Assembly (NCBI GenBank): GCA_022841205.1
Contig: JALHCK010000003.1
Coordinates: 98,601-162,600, forward strand
Direction of reading: 5' to 3'
DNA: 64,000 nt
Origin: Methanomicrobiales archaeon
Lineage (GTDB): Archaea > Halobacteriota > Methanomicrobia > Methanomicrobiales > Methanospirillaceae
The notes below the pieces were generated by a model that was not told where the DNA came from, searched no databases, and saw only the letters and a list, made by a program, of their open reading frames with translations. Shown here piece by piece: positions 16,625 through 25,016 of this stretch (position 1 is the stretch's first letter; the number at the start of each line of letters is the position of its first letter). The position numbers and the translations under genes were made by a program.

Positions 16625-17374
16625 TCACCGTTCTTTCAACCGTTTCCTGATGATATCCTCTTCCGCGGAGAAGTAGATGGTATCGTGGCCGTTCCAGTCC
16701 GGGCAGTTGCGGAAGACCACGACCGGGACTGCGTTGTCGCTTTCTCCCATCACGAAATTTGCAAAACCAGCGATCTCGTCTACAACCGCTTCCTCGGTGA
16801 TCTTCAGCTCGTGGCCGAACAGGTCGCAGTCTCCCCGGAAGTCGCGGATGGCAGGCATGCCGCTCCACCCGATGGCATGACCGGTCTGCCCCCTCCGAAA
16901 CGATCTGCCGCAGGTGTCGGTCACGATCACCCGCACATCTTTCCCGGTCCGGGCACGGAACCCTTCCCGGAGGTCGGCTGCGGCAGCCATCGGGTCAGGG
17001 GGGAGGAGGATGATATGTCCGTCTTCGATATTGCTCTGGTCGACCCCGGCCCGCACACCGACATGGCCGCAGGGGAGCTCGCAGAGCACGAAGGGATATT
17101 CGAGGATGACATCCCGGGAAGTGTCAAGGACCGCCTGGATGAACCTTGGGTCTTCCTTTGTCCTTCCAGCTATCCTGATGGCCCGCTCACCCGTGACGAT
17201 GTCTGACAGGGAGCGGGTGTAGCCTTTCGCCTTTGAATAAACAGATGAAGCGATACAGACAATGTCCCCGTCTGAAAGGACCACCCGTTCCGAGATCAGG
17301 GCGCAGAGATCGTCGCCCTCCGTGATGAGCGGGAGCCCGCGAACCCCGACAACGGTAATCGGCTCTTCTCGCAT
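16625..17374 (-). CDS. cofE: Coenzyme F420-0:L-glutamate ligase
   Basis: 249 residues from the ATG at 17374, which begins MREEPITVVGVRGLPLITEG and has a purine-rich site just before it; a longer frame to 17464 runs over the promoter. The motifs GDIVCIASSVYSKAKG, LCELPCGHVGVRAGVDQSN, VIVTDTCGRSFRRGQTGHAIG and the C-terminal cap identify CofE, which adds gamma-linked glutamates to F420-0 using GTP. F420 is the hydride carrier of methanogenesis. It is divergent from the DUF1922 gene. Confidence 0.95.
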   Translation of the reverse strand: MREEPITVVGVRGLPLITEGDDLCALISERVVLSDGDIVCIASSVYSKAKGYTRSLSDIVTGERAIRIAGRTKEDPRFIQAVLDTSRDVILEYPFVLCELPCGHVGVRAGVDQSNIEDGHIILLPPDPMAAAADLREGFRARTGKDVRVIVTDTCGRSFRRGQTGHAIGWSGMPAIRDFRGDCDLFGHELKITEEAVVDEIAGFANFVMGESDNAVPVVVFRNCPDWNGHDTIYFSAEEDIIRKRLKER

Positions 17375-17443
17375 ACTTCTTCTTTCTGGGTCGGGGGTAA
17401 TGATAAAGCGGATATATCCCCCGGGGCCTGCCTGGCAGGGCCG

Positions 17444-17455
17444 CAATATATATCC
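17444..17455 (+). promoter_or_regulatory. TATA box for the DUF1922 gene
   Basis: CAATATATATCC is centred about 32 nt before the ATG at 17482 and lies in the divergent gap with cofE. Confidence 0.6.
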
Positions 17456-17481
17456 ACCCAGCACGGCAATACCCGGTTAGG

Positions 17482-17748
17482 ATGTACCTCATCATCCGCT
17501 GTGGCGGATGCAGGACTTTTACCTATGTCGACCGGTTACAGCAGTGGAAACTCTGCCCCCGTTGCGGGGAGACCATCAGTGTTGCCGGATCCCCGGTGTA
17601 CCTCGAAGTCGAGGAGTTCACCATGGCAGAAGATATCATCCAGCAGCTCCAGAACCACCTTGATTCCAGGCGGAAAAAAGATCTATCCCCTGAAGAGATC
17701 TCAACGCTTCGCCACCGCTACGCAGAGTGGGTGAGGGGCCGGGTCTAG
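17482..17748 (+). CDS. DUF1922-like zinc-ribbon protein
   Basis: 88 residues starting MYLIIRCGGCRTFTYVDR, with a second pair CPRCG about 18 residues later, which makes one zinc ribbon. The rest is helical and charged (MAEDIIQQLQNHLDSRRKKDLS). The N-terminus matches my recollection of DUF1922 proteins such as MTH1184 of Methanothermobacter. The function is unknown. It converges with a 49-residue zinc-ribbon gene on the other strand. Confidence 0.75.
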   Translation: MYLIIRCGGCRTFTYVDRLQQWKLCPRCGETISVAGSPVYLEVEEFTMAEDIIQQLQNHLDSRRKKDLSPEEISTLRHRYAEWVRGRV

Positions 17749-17752
17749 AGCC

Positions 17753-17902
17753 CTACCACCGCATTCCGCAACCGGGGCAGACAAGGGTAACCACCCGCCC
17801 GCAGTTTGGGCAGACAAGTCCCTGCCGGGTGCGGTACTCCACCGGTTTTCCGCAGTTCCTGCACAGGATCTCGAGTTCGTATCCGCAGGTGTGCCGGAGC
17901 AT
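17753..17902 (-). CDS. 49-residue triple-CxxC zinc-ribbon protein
   Basis: A frame too short for standard ORF calling: 49 residues beginning MLRHTCGYELEILCRNCG. It contains the pairs CRNC, CPNC and CPGC, each followed by glycine, and one extra Cys at position 6. That gives seven cysteines in 49 residues, enough for one to two zinc sites. The dense, ordered CxxCG pattern and tail-to-tail placement with the DUF1922 ribbon make it unlikely to be chance. The function is unknown; small archaeal ribbons of this kind are often ribosome- or RNA-associated. Confidence 0.7.
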   Translation of the reverse strand: MLRHTCGYELEILCRNCGKPVEYRTRQGLVCPNCGRVVTLVCPGCGMRW

Positions 17903-17945
17903 CTAATCTCCCGTGGAGGCTCCTCTGATAAATAGGTTCGCCTCG

Positions 17946-18971
17946 TTATTCCACGGAATAACGGAGCAGGGCGGCAACCCCGCCCAGGCCATCGAGCTGC
18001 TTTCCCGGTTCGAACTCTGAAGAGAAGACCACGATTGCAGCGCCCATCAGCTCGGCCCGGTCGATCAGGTGGGCGATCCCCTCATCCCTGAGAAGGTAAT
18101 CGAGCACCAGGAGCTGTTCGCAGGCCCCGTAATCGACTGCCCGTTGCACATGTGCCCTTCCGTATGCGGCCGGGAGATCTTTGCCGATTCGCGCGAGCAG
18201 TTCGTTCATCGCCCTGACCTCGTTGCCAAGCTGCAAATCCTCGTGGATCTTCTCAAGGACTCCCTGGCCGATGACTTCCTGGACTGCTCCCGGCCCGATT
18301 CTTCTTGTCTCTGCCACGATGCAGCGGGCGGCGATCCCGGGAAGGACTCCCCGGAGGTACCGCATGAAGTCCTCCTTGATAAATCCCGGCCCGGCGATCA
18401 CCAGGGGGCCGGCGATCGGTGAGAGGTGGGAGGCCACCCGGGCAAAGAAGTCCTGGCGGGTGTCTTCCCCCGACCCCTTCCCACTCCCTGCTGTGCAGGA
18501 CAGTACACCTTCCGGCCCGAACTGGCGGATCCTGAAGAGTTCTGCATCCCCTTCTTCGATGGTCAGGACATGGACCGCTTCGAATACCGATGCCTTCACC
18601 GCCCGATCGATCCGCTCAAACTCGACCTGCCGCCATCGCTTGATCACCGAGATCTCGTATCCCGGCTCGATGTTCAGGGTATGGTGTGCGCCGGTCTCGG
18701 GACCATGTTCGATAACCCCGTGAATGCGGAGCCGGTTGGAAAACCTGTGGAACTCGACCTTACCGACACGGATCCCGAGACGTACCGGCCGTTTCTCAGG
18801 CTTTTCAGGCCGGAGCCGGTCTGGCGGCACCTCGACTGTCCGCAGGGTCGTGGCAAAGACCAGGTCGCCGGGGCCGATAAGGTGCGAGAAGTGCCAGAGG
18901 TCGTCAAGGCTCTCGGGAAAGAGCCGCATCTCCCCAAATGACCTCTGGATCTCTCCCTGTTCGGCTTTCAT
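17946..18971 (-). CDS. pelA: mRNA surveillance protein pelota
   Basis: 341 residues, standard archaeal pelota (Dom34) length. The N-terminal Sm-like domain (FPESLDDLWHFSHLIGPGDLVFATTLRT, read in parts) and the central and C-terminal eRF1-like domains are present (GPLVIAGPGFIKEDFMRY, VDYGACEQLLVLDYLLRDE, VVFSSEFEPGKQLDGLGGVAALLRY). There is no GGQ motif, as expected for a rescue factor and not a termination factor. Pelota binds stalled ribosomes and recruits ABCE1 to split them. Its ATG overlaps the rqcH stop by four bases. Confidence 0.95.
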   Translation of the reverse strand: MKAEQGEIQRSFGEMRLFPESLDDLWHFSHLIGPGDLVFATTLRTVEVPPDRLRPEKPEKRPVRLGIRVGKVEFHRFSNRLRIHGVIEHGPETGAHHTLNIEPGYEISVIKRWRQVEFERIDRAVKASVFEAVHVLTIEEGDAELFRIRQFGPEGVLSCTAGSGKGSGEDTRQDFFARVASHLSPIAGPLVIAGPGFIKEDFMRYLRGVLPGIAARCIVAETRRIGPGAVQEVIGQGVLEKIHEDLQLGNEVRAMNELLARIGKDLPAAYGRAHVQRAVDYGACEQLLVLDYLLRDEGIAHLIDRAELMGAAIVVFSSEFEPGKQLDGLGGVAALLRYSVE

Positions 18972-20857
18972 CTCTCCACCATGTCTGACCCGCCCGGCGG
19001 GATGAATGCGGCGATAGCCTCAGCCGAGAGCACGCCCCTGAGCCCTTTCGCCTCGTCGCCGAGCCGGTCCCGCAGGACCCGCAACAGTTTTCTTGCCATA
19101 TCATTGGGCTCGAAGGTGCCGGGCACAAGGGTGACGAAAAGATCTGTTCTTGCCGATACCGCGGAGGGAGGCCCCCCGATCACCGCGACCTCGGGCTCAC
19201 GCTGCAGCCCGATGGCCACGGCAAGCGGGACATCCCGGAAGTATTCCCGCTCCCCACGTACCACGAATGAACCACGGCTGATGTATTCACCGGACTCCGG
19301 CGTTTTACTCACCTGGGCGGGCCTGGCCGCGTACACGTCCGCGGAAAAATGGCCGCTCCTCCACGCACCCGAAAACGAGGCGGCAAACTGCGCCACTTCG
19401 TCCATCCGCCCGGTTGCCCCCTTCACGATCACCACGCTTGCCCCATGGACGTCTGCATGGACAAACAGGTCTCCTCCCTCCATGTATCTCCTGACAAGCT
19501 CCTCGTTCTGGGAGGCATCCTTTCCGCCAAGCACGAGGACGCCGTCGCTTGTTGAAAACCAGCGGAAGCGGTGGTACCAGCGCCGCTTCATGATCGCTGC
19601 CCGGGCCGCTTTTCTCTCTTTGGCAGCCAATGGCCGCTCCATTGCCGCCCGGGCCCCGGCAATCTTCTTCCTGAGCTTCTTGTTTGCCTCAAAATAGCGG
19701 CCTATGCTTGCCTCGAGGCCATCGTGGACAAACAGGGTGACCCGCTCGCCAATATCCACGTCAACCGATGCCCCGGCGGGATTGACCGAGAGGATCTTTG
19801 TTGCAGGGCCGGAGTCCTGGGCGGCGAGGATCTGCGAGATCTCCTGCCACGACTTTGTCGAGCTTGCCTTCTCCAGTGCCGTGATGATCTCCTGGAGGAG
19901 GGGATACGACCCATACATCAGCTCAACGATCCGCTCGTTTTTTGCCACCCGCCCCTCGTACCTGGAGAGAAGCTCGGCCTGCCGGGCGCGGATACGCTCC
20001 TGCCTGCCCAGTTTCTCCGCGACCTTCGCCGCTTCGGCCTCCGCCTCCGGGACAGGCGGGTAGAACCAGTCCAGCGCCTGGTTGAATGCCGGGAGCCCGT
20101 CTCCTGCAGCAGGTGCCTCCCCCCCTGCCGGGAGGACCGCATTACCATGCCGGAGCGGGGCGATCTCCTGCGAAACTTCATCGATGAGCCGGTGGAGTTC
20201 ACGGTATACGACACTGGCATCTGCCTCCCTTGCCGGGATGGTCTTTTCGATCCCGGCCCTCCTGCAGAGCTCTTCGGCATAAGTTCCACCAAGCATCACC
20301 CCGACGGCAAGCGCCCTGACCAGGTCACGGTCTTCTGCCAGGAGGTACCGGCGGAACTCCTCCTGGGAAAAGGTTGAGGGGTCAGGGGGCGGGAATACGT
20401 AAGGTACACCGGCAACCACGTCCCGTTCCCGGAACCGCTGGGGGCGCATCGGCTGGATGATGGTATACTGCTGATCGCAGAGCACCACGTTTCCTTCATC
20501 GTATAGTTCGACCACGAGGTGGTATTCCGTCCCATGCTTCCCGATATCTATGGTAACTATCCGCTGGATACCATACTGCGTGATGGAGAGGATCCTCCCA
20601 CCCGAGATATGCTTGCGAAGGAGCATGGCAAACGGCGGTGGAAATTTCGGAGGGTGGGGAAGCGCAGCCGTGAGGTGGGCACGCTTCCCGTTCTCGATAA
20701 GCAGGAAGAACCGGGCATGTTCCCGTCCATGGAGCCGGAATGCGAGGAAACCCGGAGGGATCAGGTAAACCTTGGCGATCCATAGTGGGAGGAGCCCGGT
20801 CCACTCGGTGACCACAGCCCGGAGATCGATCCCGCTCATACCTTCGCGTGTCGCCAT
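18968..20857 (-). CDS. rqcH: NFACT family RqcH, ribosome quality control factor
   Basis: 629 residues from the ATG at 20857; a TTG at 20869 and an ATG at 20839 (MSGIDLRAVV) are alternatives. The N-terminal NFACT-N domain (WIAKVYLIPPGFLAFRL, DEGNVVLCD, RFRERDVVAGVPYVFPP), a central coiled-coil, and the C-terminal NFACT-R domain (RWYHRFRWFSTSDGVLVLGG, then DLFVHADVHGASVVIVKG) are all visible. RqcH/Rqc2 binds 50S subunits carrying peptidyl-tRNA and adds C-terminal alanine tails. It overlaps pelota and is divergent from the EMC6-like/ABCE1 pair. Confidence 0.93.
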   Translation of the reverse strand: MATREGMSGIDLRAVVTEWTGLLPLWIAKVYLIPPGFLAFRLHGREHARFFLLIENGKRAHLTAALPHPPKFPPPFAMLLRKHISGGRILSITQYGIQRIVTIDIGKHGTEYHLVVELYDEGNVVLCDQQYTIIQPMRPQRFRERDVVAGVPYVFPPPDPSTFSQEEFRRYLLAEDRDLVRALAVGVMLGGTYAEELCRRAGIEKTIPAREADASVVYRELHRLIDEVSQEIAPLRHGNAVLPAGGEAPAAGDGLPAFNQALDWFYPPVPEAEAEAAKVAEKLGRQERIRARQAELLSRYEGRVAKNERIVELMYGSYPLLQEIITALEKASSTKSWQEISQILAAQDSGPATKILSVNPAGASVDVDIGERVTLFVHDGLEASIGRYFEANKKLRKKIAGARAAMERPLAAKERKAARAAIMKRRWYHRFRWFSTSDGVLVLGGKDASQNEELVRRYMEGGDLFVHADVHGASVVIVKGATGRMDEVAQFAASFSGAWRSGHFSADVYAARPAQVSKTPESGEYISRGSFVVRGEREYFRDVPLAVAIGLQREPEVAVIGGPPSAVSARTDLFVTLVPGTFEPNDMARKLLRVLRDRLGDEAKGLRGVLSAEAIAAFIPPGGSDMVER

Positions 20858-20888
20858 GGGAGATACCAAATTAGATATGAGACAACGA

Positions 20889-20900
20889 CCTAAAAATAGG
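20889..20900. promoter_or_regulatory. Palindromic TATA shared by divergent rescue operons
   Basis: CCTAAAAATAGG has inverted arms CCTA/TAGG, so it reads as a TATA-like box on both strands. It is about 22 nt from the EMC6-like ATG and about 37 nt from the rqcH ATG. An inverted repeat ACTAC-taggt-GTAGT follows at 20901-20915. Confidence 0.5.
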
Positions 20901-20916
20901 ACTACTAGGTGTAGTG

Positions 20917-21276
20917 ATGAGTGCCGAAGAGCAAGAGGATAAGCCGGTCATTGCGGTCAGGAAAACTCCTGAAGAGAAGAGCGCGGAGCACCTCCAGCGG
21001 ATCCAGCGATCCCTGGTTGCCTGTGTCATGGGAATTGTGACCGGGGTTATATCCCGCCTGGCTGTCGACCCTGCCAATATCCTCGGGCTCCAGAGCTATA
21101 CCTTCCTCGGCCTGGTCATAATGGCTGCAGGAGTGGTGGTCCAGCGGCATATCTTCCAGGCCATGCGACTCGGACCGGCATCGCTTGGAAAAAAGGACTG
21201 GTTCTACCAGGGGTTCATGACGTTTGCCTTCTGGTTCATAACCTGGACGCTCCTCCTGTCCGGCACACCATCGTGA
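20917..21276 (+). CDS. EMC6-like small membrane protein
   Basis: 119 residues from the ATG at 20917 (a GTG precedes it). A charged cytosolic N-terminus (about 35 residues) is followed by three predicted membrane segments: VACVMGIVTGVISRLA, YTFLGLVIMAAGVVV and GFMTFAFWFITWTLLL. Size and layout fit the archaeal EMC6-like family, related to a subunit of the ER membrane insertase; I infer this from architecture and motif feel, not an alignment. It lies 7 nt before ABCE1, so the two are co-transcribed. Confidence 0.65.
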   Translation: MSAEEQEDKPVIAVRKTPEEKSAEHLQRIQRSLVACVMGIVTGVISRLAVDPANILGLQSYTFLGLVIMAAGVVVQRHIFQAMRLGPASLGKKDWFYQGFMTFAFWFITWTLLLSGTPS

Positions 21277-21283
21277 TCCCACC

Positions 21284-23056
21284 ATGCGGATAGCGGTTGT
21301 CCACAAGGATCGGTGTCACTCGCGGAAATGCGGCACTGAATGCATCCTGTACTGCCCCCGGGTCCGGACCGGAGACGAGACGGTTATCATCGGCGAGGAC
21401 GGAAAAGCGGTCATATCAGAGGAGCTCTGTGTCGGGTGCGGGATATGCGTCAAGAAATGCCCGTTTGAGGCTATCGATATCGTCAGCCTGCCCGAAGAGC
21501 TCGAGCAGCCAACCCACCGTTACGGGGTAAACGGCTTTGCCCTCTACGGGCTCCCGATCCCGGTCGAAGGGAAAGTGACCGGCATACTCGGGGCAAACGG
21601 GATCGGGAAGAGCACGGCGGTCAAGATCCTGTCCGGCCAGCTGACTCCCAACCTCGGGATTTTCGACCGCACGGCCGGGTGGGAGGAGATCCTTCGGGAG
21701 TATACCGGGACCGAGCTCTTCGATTACCTGCTCACCATCTCGACAAAAAAGCTGAAGGTGGCGGTCAAACCCCAGTACATCGATTATATCCCGCGGGTCT
21801 TTTCGGGAACGGCCGGCGAGCTCCTGGCATCCACCGATGAGCGGGGCCGGCTTGGGAACTACATTTCAGCCCTCACCCTTGAGCCAGTCCTCGATTCCGA
21901 CATCGCGACCCTCTCGGGTGGAGAGCTCCAGCGGGTGGCCATCGCTGCCTGTCTTGCCCGCGATGCCGATTTCTATTTCCTCGATGAGATAACGCCGTTT
22001 CTCGATATCTACCAGCGTATGGCGGCGGCAACGCTCATCCGGGAACTTGCGGCATCGCGCCCCATCGTCATCGTCGAACATGACCTGGCCATCCTCGACA
22101 TGCTGGCCGACACGGTGCATGTCGCATACGGGAAACCGGCAGTGTTCGGGGTGATCACCCAGCCCAAGGGAGTCAGGGTGGGGATCAACCAGTACTTGGA
22201 AGGCTATCTCCCGGAAGAGAATGTCCGGTTCAGGGAATACCCGGTGGTGTTTGAGAAGCGGGCCCACGAGAAGCAGGCGGAACGCGAAACTCTCCTCGAG
22301 TTCCCGAAGATGGAGAAGAGATATGACCGGTTCCGCCTCGTTGTCGGAGCCGGTGATATCAGTGCCGGGGAAGTGCTAGGCCTGGTCGGGGCAAACGGGA
22401 TCGGGAAGAGCACCTTTGCGCGGCTGCTTGCCGGAGTCGAGGAACCGGACGGTGGTCCGGTGGAACTGAATGCCCGGGTCTCCTATAAGCCCCAGTACCT
22501 CAAGGCCACCTGCTCTGACACCGTTGAATTTTTCCTGCGGCAGAGCTCCCGGACCTTTGACACCCCGATATACCAGCACGATATCATCGAGCCACTCTCC
22601 CTTGGCCCAATCCTCCAGTCCCCGGTCGACACCCTCTCGGGTGGAGAGCTCCAGCGGGTGGCCATCGCCGCCTGCCTCTCCCGCGACGCAGACCTCTATA
22701 TCCTGGATGAACCAAGCGCTCACCTTGACGTCGAGCAGCGGGTCCGGATTACCCGGATGTTCCGCCACCACGCTGACGGCCGTGGTGCGGCAATCCTCGT
22801 CATCGACCACGATATCTACTTGATCGACATGATCAGCGAGCGGATCCTCGTCTTTGACGGCGAGCCGGGGATCTCTGGTGAAGCGACCGGTCCATTCGGC
22901 ATGCGGGAGGGCATGAACCGGTTCCTCTCCCGGCTGGGGGTCACTTTCCGGAGGGACCGGAGCGGGAGGCCGAGGATCAACAAGCCAGGGTCCTACCTTG
23001 ACCGCGACCAGAAAGCGGGCGGAGAATATTACTATTACACCGAGGATCAGGTGTAA
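21284..23056 (+). CDS. abcE1: Ribosome recycling ATPase ABCE1/Rli1
   Basis: 590 residues. The N-terminal Fe-S domain holds eight cysteines in two clusters (CHSRKCGTECILYCPRV and CVGCGICVKKCPFEAI). Two ABC cassettes follow, each with Walker A GANGIGKST and the signature LSGGELQRVAIAACL. Walker B of cassette 2 is the usual LDEPSAHLD; cassette 1 has LDEITPFLD, lacking the usual Pro-Ser-Ser. ABCE1 splits ribosomes after termination or pelota-mediated rescue. The DNA of the two signature regions is identical over 38 bp (21908-21945 and 22631-22668), which suggests gene conversion. Confidence 0.97.
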   Translation: MRIAVVHKDRCHSRKCGTECILYCPRVRTGDETVIIGEDGKAVISEELCVGCGICVKKCPFEAIDIVSLPEELEQPTHRYGVNGFALYGLPIPVEGKVTGILGANGIGKSTAVKILSGQLTPNLGIFDRTAGWEEILREYTGTELFDYLLTISTKKLKVAVKPQYIDYIPRVFSGTAGELLASTDERGRLGNYISALTLEPVLDSDIATLSGGELQRVAIAACLARDADFYFLDEITPFLDIYQRMAAATLIRELAASRPIVIVEHDLAILDMLADTVHVAYGKPAVFGVITQPKGVRVGINQYLEGYLPEENVRFREYPVVFEKRAHEKQAERETLLEFPKMEKRYDRFRLVVGAGDISAGEVLGLVGANGIGKSTFARLLAGVEEPDGGPVELNARVSYKPQYLKATCSDTVEFFLRQSSRTFDTPIYQHDIIEPLSLGPILQSPVDTLSGGELQRVAIAACLSRDADLYILDEPSAHLDVEQRVRITRMFRHHADGRGAAILVIDHDIYLIDMISERILVFDGEPGISGEATGPFGMREGMNRFLSRLGVTFRRDRSGRPRINKPGSYLDRDQKAGGEYYYYTEDQV

Positions 23057-23082
23057 GGACCACTGGCAGAAGTACCGGTACG

Positions 23083-23097
23083 AAAAAAAGGGTTATT
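23083..23097 (-). terminator. U-tract terminator of the surface operon
   Basis: On the minus strand AATAACCC is followed by seven T, 6-20 nt beyond the last stop codon of the surface operon. The perfect palindrome GTACCGGTAC at 23072-23081 follows. It sits between convergent ABCE1 and the surface operon. Confidence 0.5.
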
Positions 23098-23102
23098 GGT
23101 TC

Positions 23103-24992
23103 TTATTCGATCTTCCATTCGTCTTCGGATGTCTCCTCCTCCTCCTCTCCACGTCTCTTCAGGACAATTATGATGATAACTGCCGCGACGATTATTATCA
23201 CCACTATGGCAAGGATCCAGAGGTAGGAGAGTATCCCTCCTGATGGTGGGGGAGTTGTCGGTACGCTGGTTGATGGTGTAGTGGCAGGGGTCTGCGGGTT
23301 TTCTGCGAAGAGGGCAAAGATGCTGGTATGGGTTATCCTTGCACTCACCGTGCGTGCAACCGGATCGATGGTTGCCGGAATGTCTTCCCATGCCGATGTG
23401 CCCGGGTTGTACCACTTGAGGTAGAGCTGCCTGTCCTTGAGCCCGGCCCAGTCTCCCTCCGAGACCGTGATGGCAACGGTGATGTAGGGATCAAAGTACG
23501 CACCGCTTGGTTCTACCTCGTAAGCATACCCGGCATAGGAGAACGTTGCCCCGGAGGGGACCGGTGGAACCTCGAGGATCCTCCTGAACGCGAGGGAAAG
23601 CAGCGGTTCTCCAAGTGACGTGGTCGGCCTCACTCCGGCCATCATGGTGATGATGCCCGAGCTATCCGGTGAGGTAACGGTGACCGACTGGGAAAGCGCG
23701 AGGTCCGAGTTCAGCGGCAGGTTCCCTCCCGGGACGACCGGCACTGCAGTCACCGTCGGGGTCGGGGTAACGGTCGGAGTCGGAGTCGGGGTCGGGGTCG
23801 CTCCGCCGACGGAGTAGAAGCCGCCGCCTCCACCGCCGCCTCCACCGCCACCACCACTGCTCTGGCGGTACACTGTTATGTATTGATACCTGCTGAGAGT
23901 ATCCTGTCCAAGCACGTTTGTAACGGTCAGGTTGACGGTATACTTCCCGTTGTAGTAATTATGCACGGGGTTTTGGAGGGTGGAGGTATGACCGTCACCG
24001 AAATCCCAGTACCAGGTAACAGGCGGTCCCGTGGTAAGATCGGTGAACTGGACTATGAGGATCTCGTTTCCGAGGGTGGGAGAGGCGCTGAAATCAGCTG
24101 CCGGGGCGGTCAGGTTCGCCCGGAGGTTCAGTTCAGTGAGGTTTCCGGGTGAGAAGGGATACGATGATGCCCATTCACCGCCCGCACTCACTTCTGCCCG
24201 TGCCCCGCCGACATAGAACTCGATGGGAGTCCCGCTCTCCATGTAGCCCTGCACAACCAGTTTCGGGTCATAGGATCCGATCCCTCCATAGAGACCAGGG
24301 TTCGTGACCGTTATGGGATTTCCTGCACTCTGGACGATGCCTGGAGCCCGGGCCTCGATGGACGTCCCCTGGGGTGCAGGGGTGCTCATCCCGATGGTCA
24401 CCGTCCCGTAGAATTCGTGAGGCCTTGCTGGCAACGAGGTCGGGCGGGGGCTTGGCGTCTGGGTTGGAACAGGAGTGGTTGGCCTGGGGGTCATCGTGGG
24501 TGTCGGTGAAGCCGTTGGACTTGCTGTCGGCTTCACGGACGGTGTCGGTGTCGGAGATGATGTCGGACCGGGGGGCGTCCCCGTATTCAGGTCGAGCTGG
24601 GTGCTTGTTCCAGGCTGGAACGTGTATGAGCCCGACCATCCGCTTCCCGCATTTACATCATACACCTGGGCTTTCACGCCATTGACATAAAACTCGATCT
24701 GGAGCGAACAGCCGCAGGCGACACAACAGTCGCTATACTCCGTTGCACTGGCCTCGACCCACAACCGGCCATCGAAGGTGCCGGGGCCCCCATAGACGCC
24801 GGAGGATGATGTCGTAAACGTGCCATGGGGCGTTCCCCAAAGTTTGGCTACGATCGTTGTCCCGGCAGGGGCAGGCGCACCGTTGATGGTGGCTGTCCCG
24901 TAGAACTCGTGTGGCTTGAGAGGAACATCGGCACTGGCAATCCCGATGGTCAGAACCAGCAGCAATGAAAAAATGAAGAGATTCTTGGACAT
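23103..24992 (-). CDS. Membrane-anchored FYG/PKD surface protein
   Basis: 629 residues. A signal peptide (residues 1-21) is followed by an FYG module (about 26-137), a Thr/Pro-rich linker, a second FYG module (about 190-292), one PKD domain (FSASPTLGNEILIVQF to ITVYR), a run of about twelve glycines, a TPTP linker, a beta-rich domain (SVTVTSPDSSGIITMMAG) and another TP linker. It ends with one C-terminal membrane helix (YLWILAIVVIIIVAAVIIII) and a short charged tail. The product should be displayed outside and anchored. It is the last gene of the four-gene surface operon and the only one of the four with a C-terminal membrane helix. The first FYG module has a CCVACGC cysteine group. Confidence 0.85.
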   Translation of the reverse strand: MSKNLFIFSLLLVLTIGIASADVPLKPHEFYGTATINGAPAPAGTTIVAKLWGTPHGTFTTSSSGVYGGPGTFDGRLWVEASATEYSDCCVACGCSLQIEFYVNGVKAQVYDVNAGSGWSGSYTFQPGTSTQLDLNTGTPPGPTSSPTPTPSVKPTASPTASPTPTMTPRPTTPVPTQTPSPRPTSLPARPHEFYGTVTIGMSTPAPQGTSIEARAPGIVQSAGNPITVTNPGLYGGIGSYDPKLVVQGYMESGTPIEFYVGGARAEVSAGGEWASSYPFSPGNLTELNLRANLTAPAADFSASPTLGNEILIVQFTDLTTGPPVTWYWDFGDGHTSTLQNPVHNYYNGKYTVNLTVTNVLGQDTLSRYQYITVYRQSSGGGGGGGGGGGGFYSVGGATPTPTPTPTVTPTPTVTAVPVVPGGNLPLNSDLALSQSVTVTSPDSSGIITMMAGVRPTTSLGEPLLSLAFRRILEVPPVPSGATFSYAGYAYEVEPSGAYFDPYITVAITVSEGDWAGLKDRQLYLKWYNPGTSAWEDIPATIDPVARTVSARITHTSIFALFAENPQTPATTPSTSVPTTPPPSGGILSYLWILAIVVIIIVAAVIIIIVLKRRGEEEEETSEDEWKIE

Positions 24993-25016
24993 TATTCCTC
25001 CATTCTCTTCATCTGG

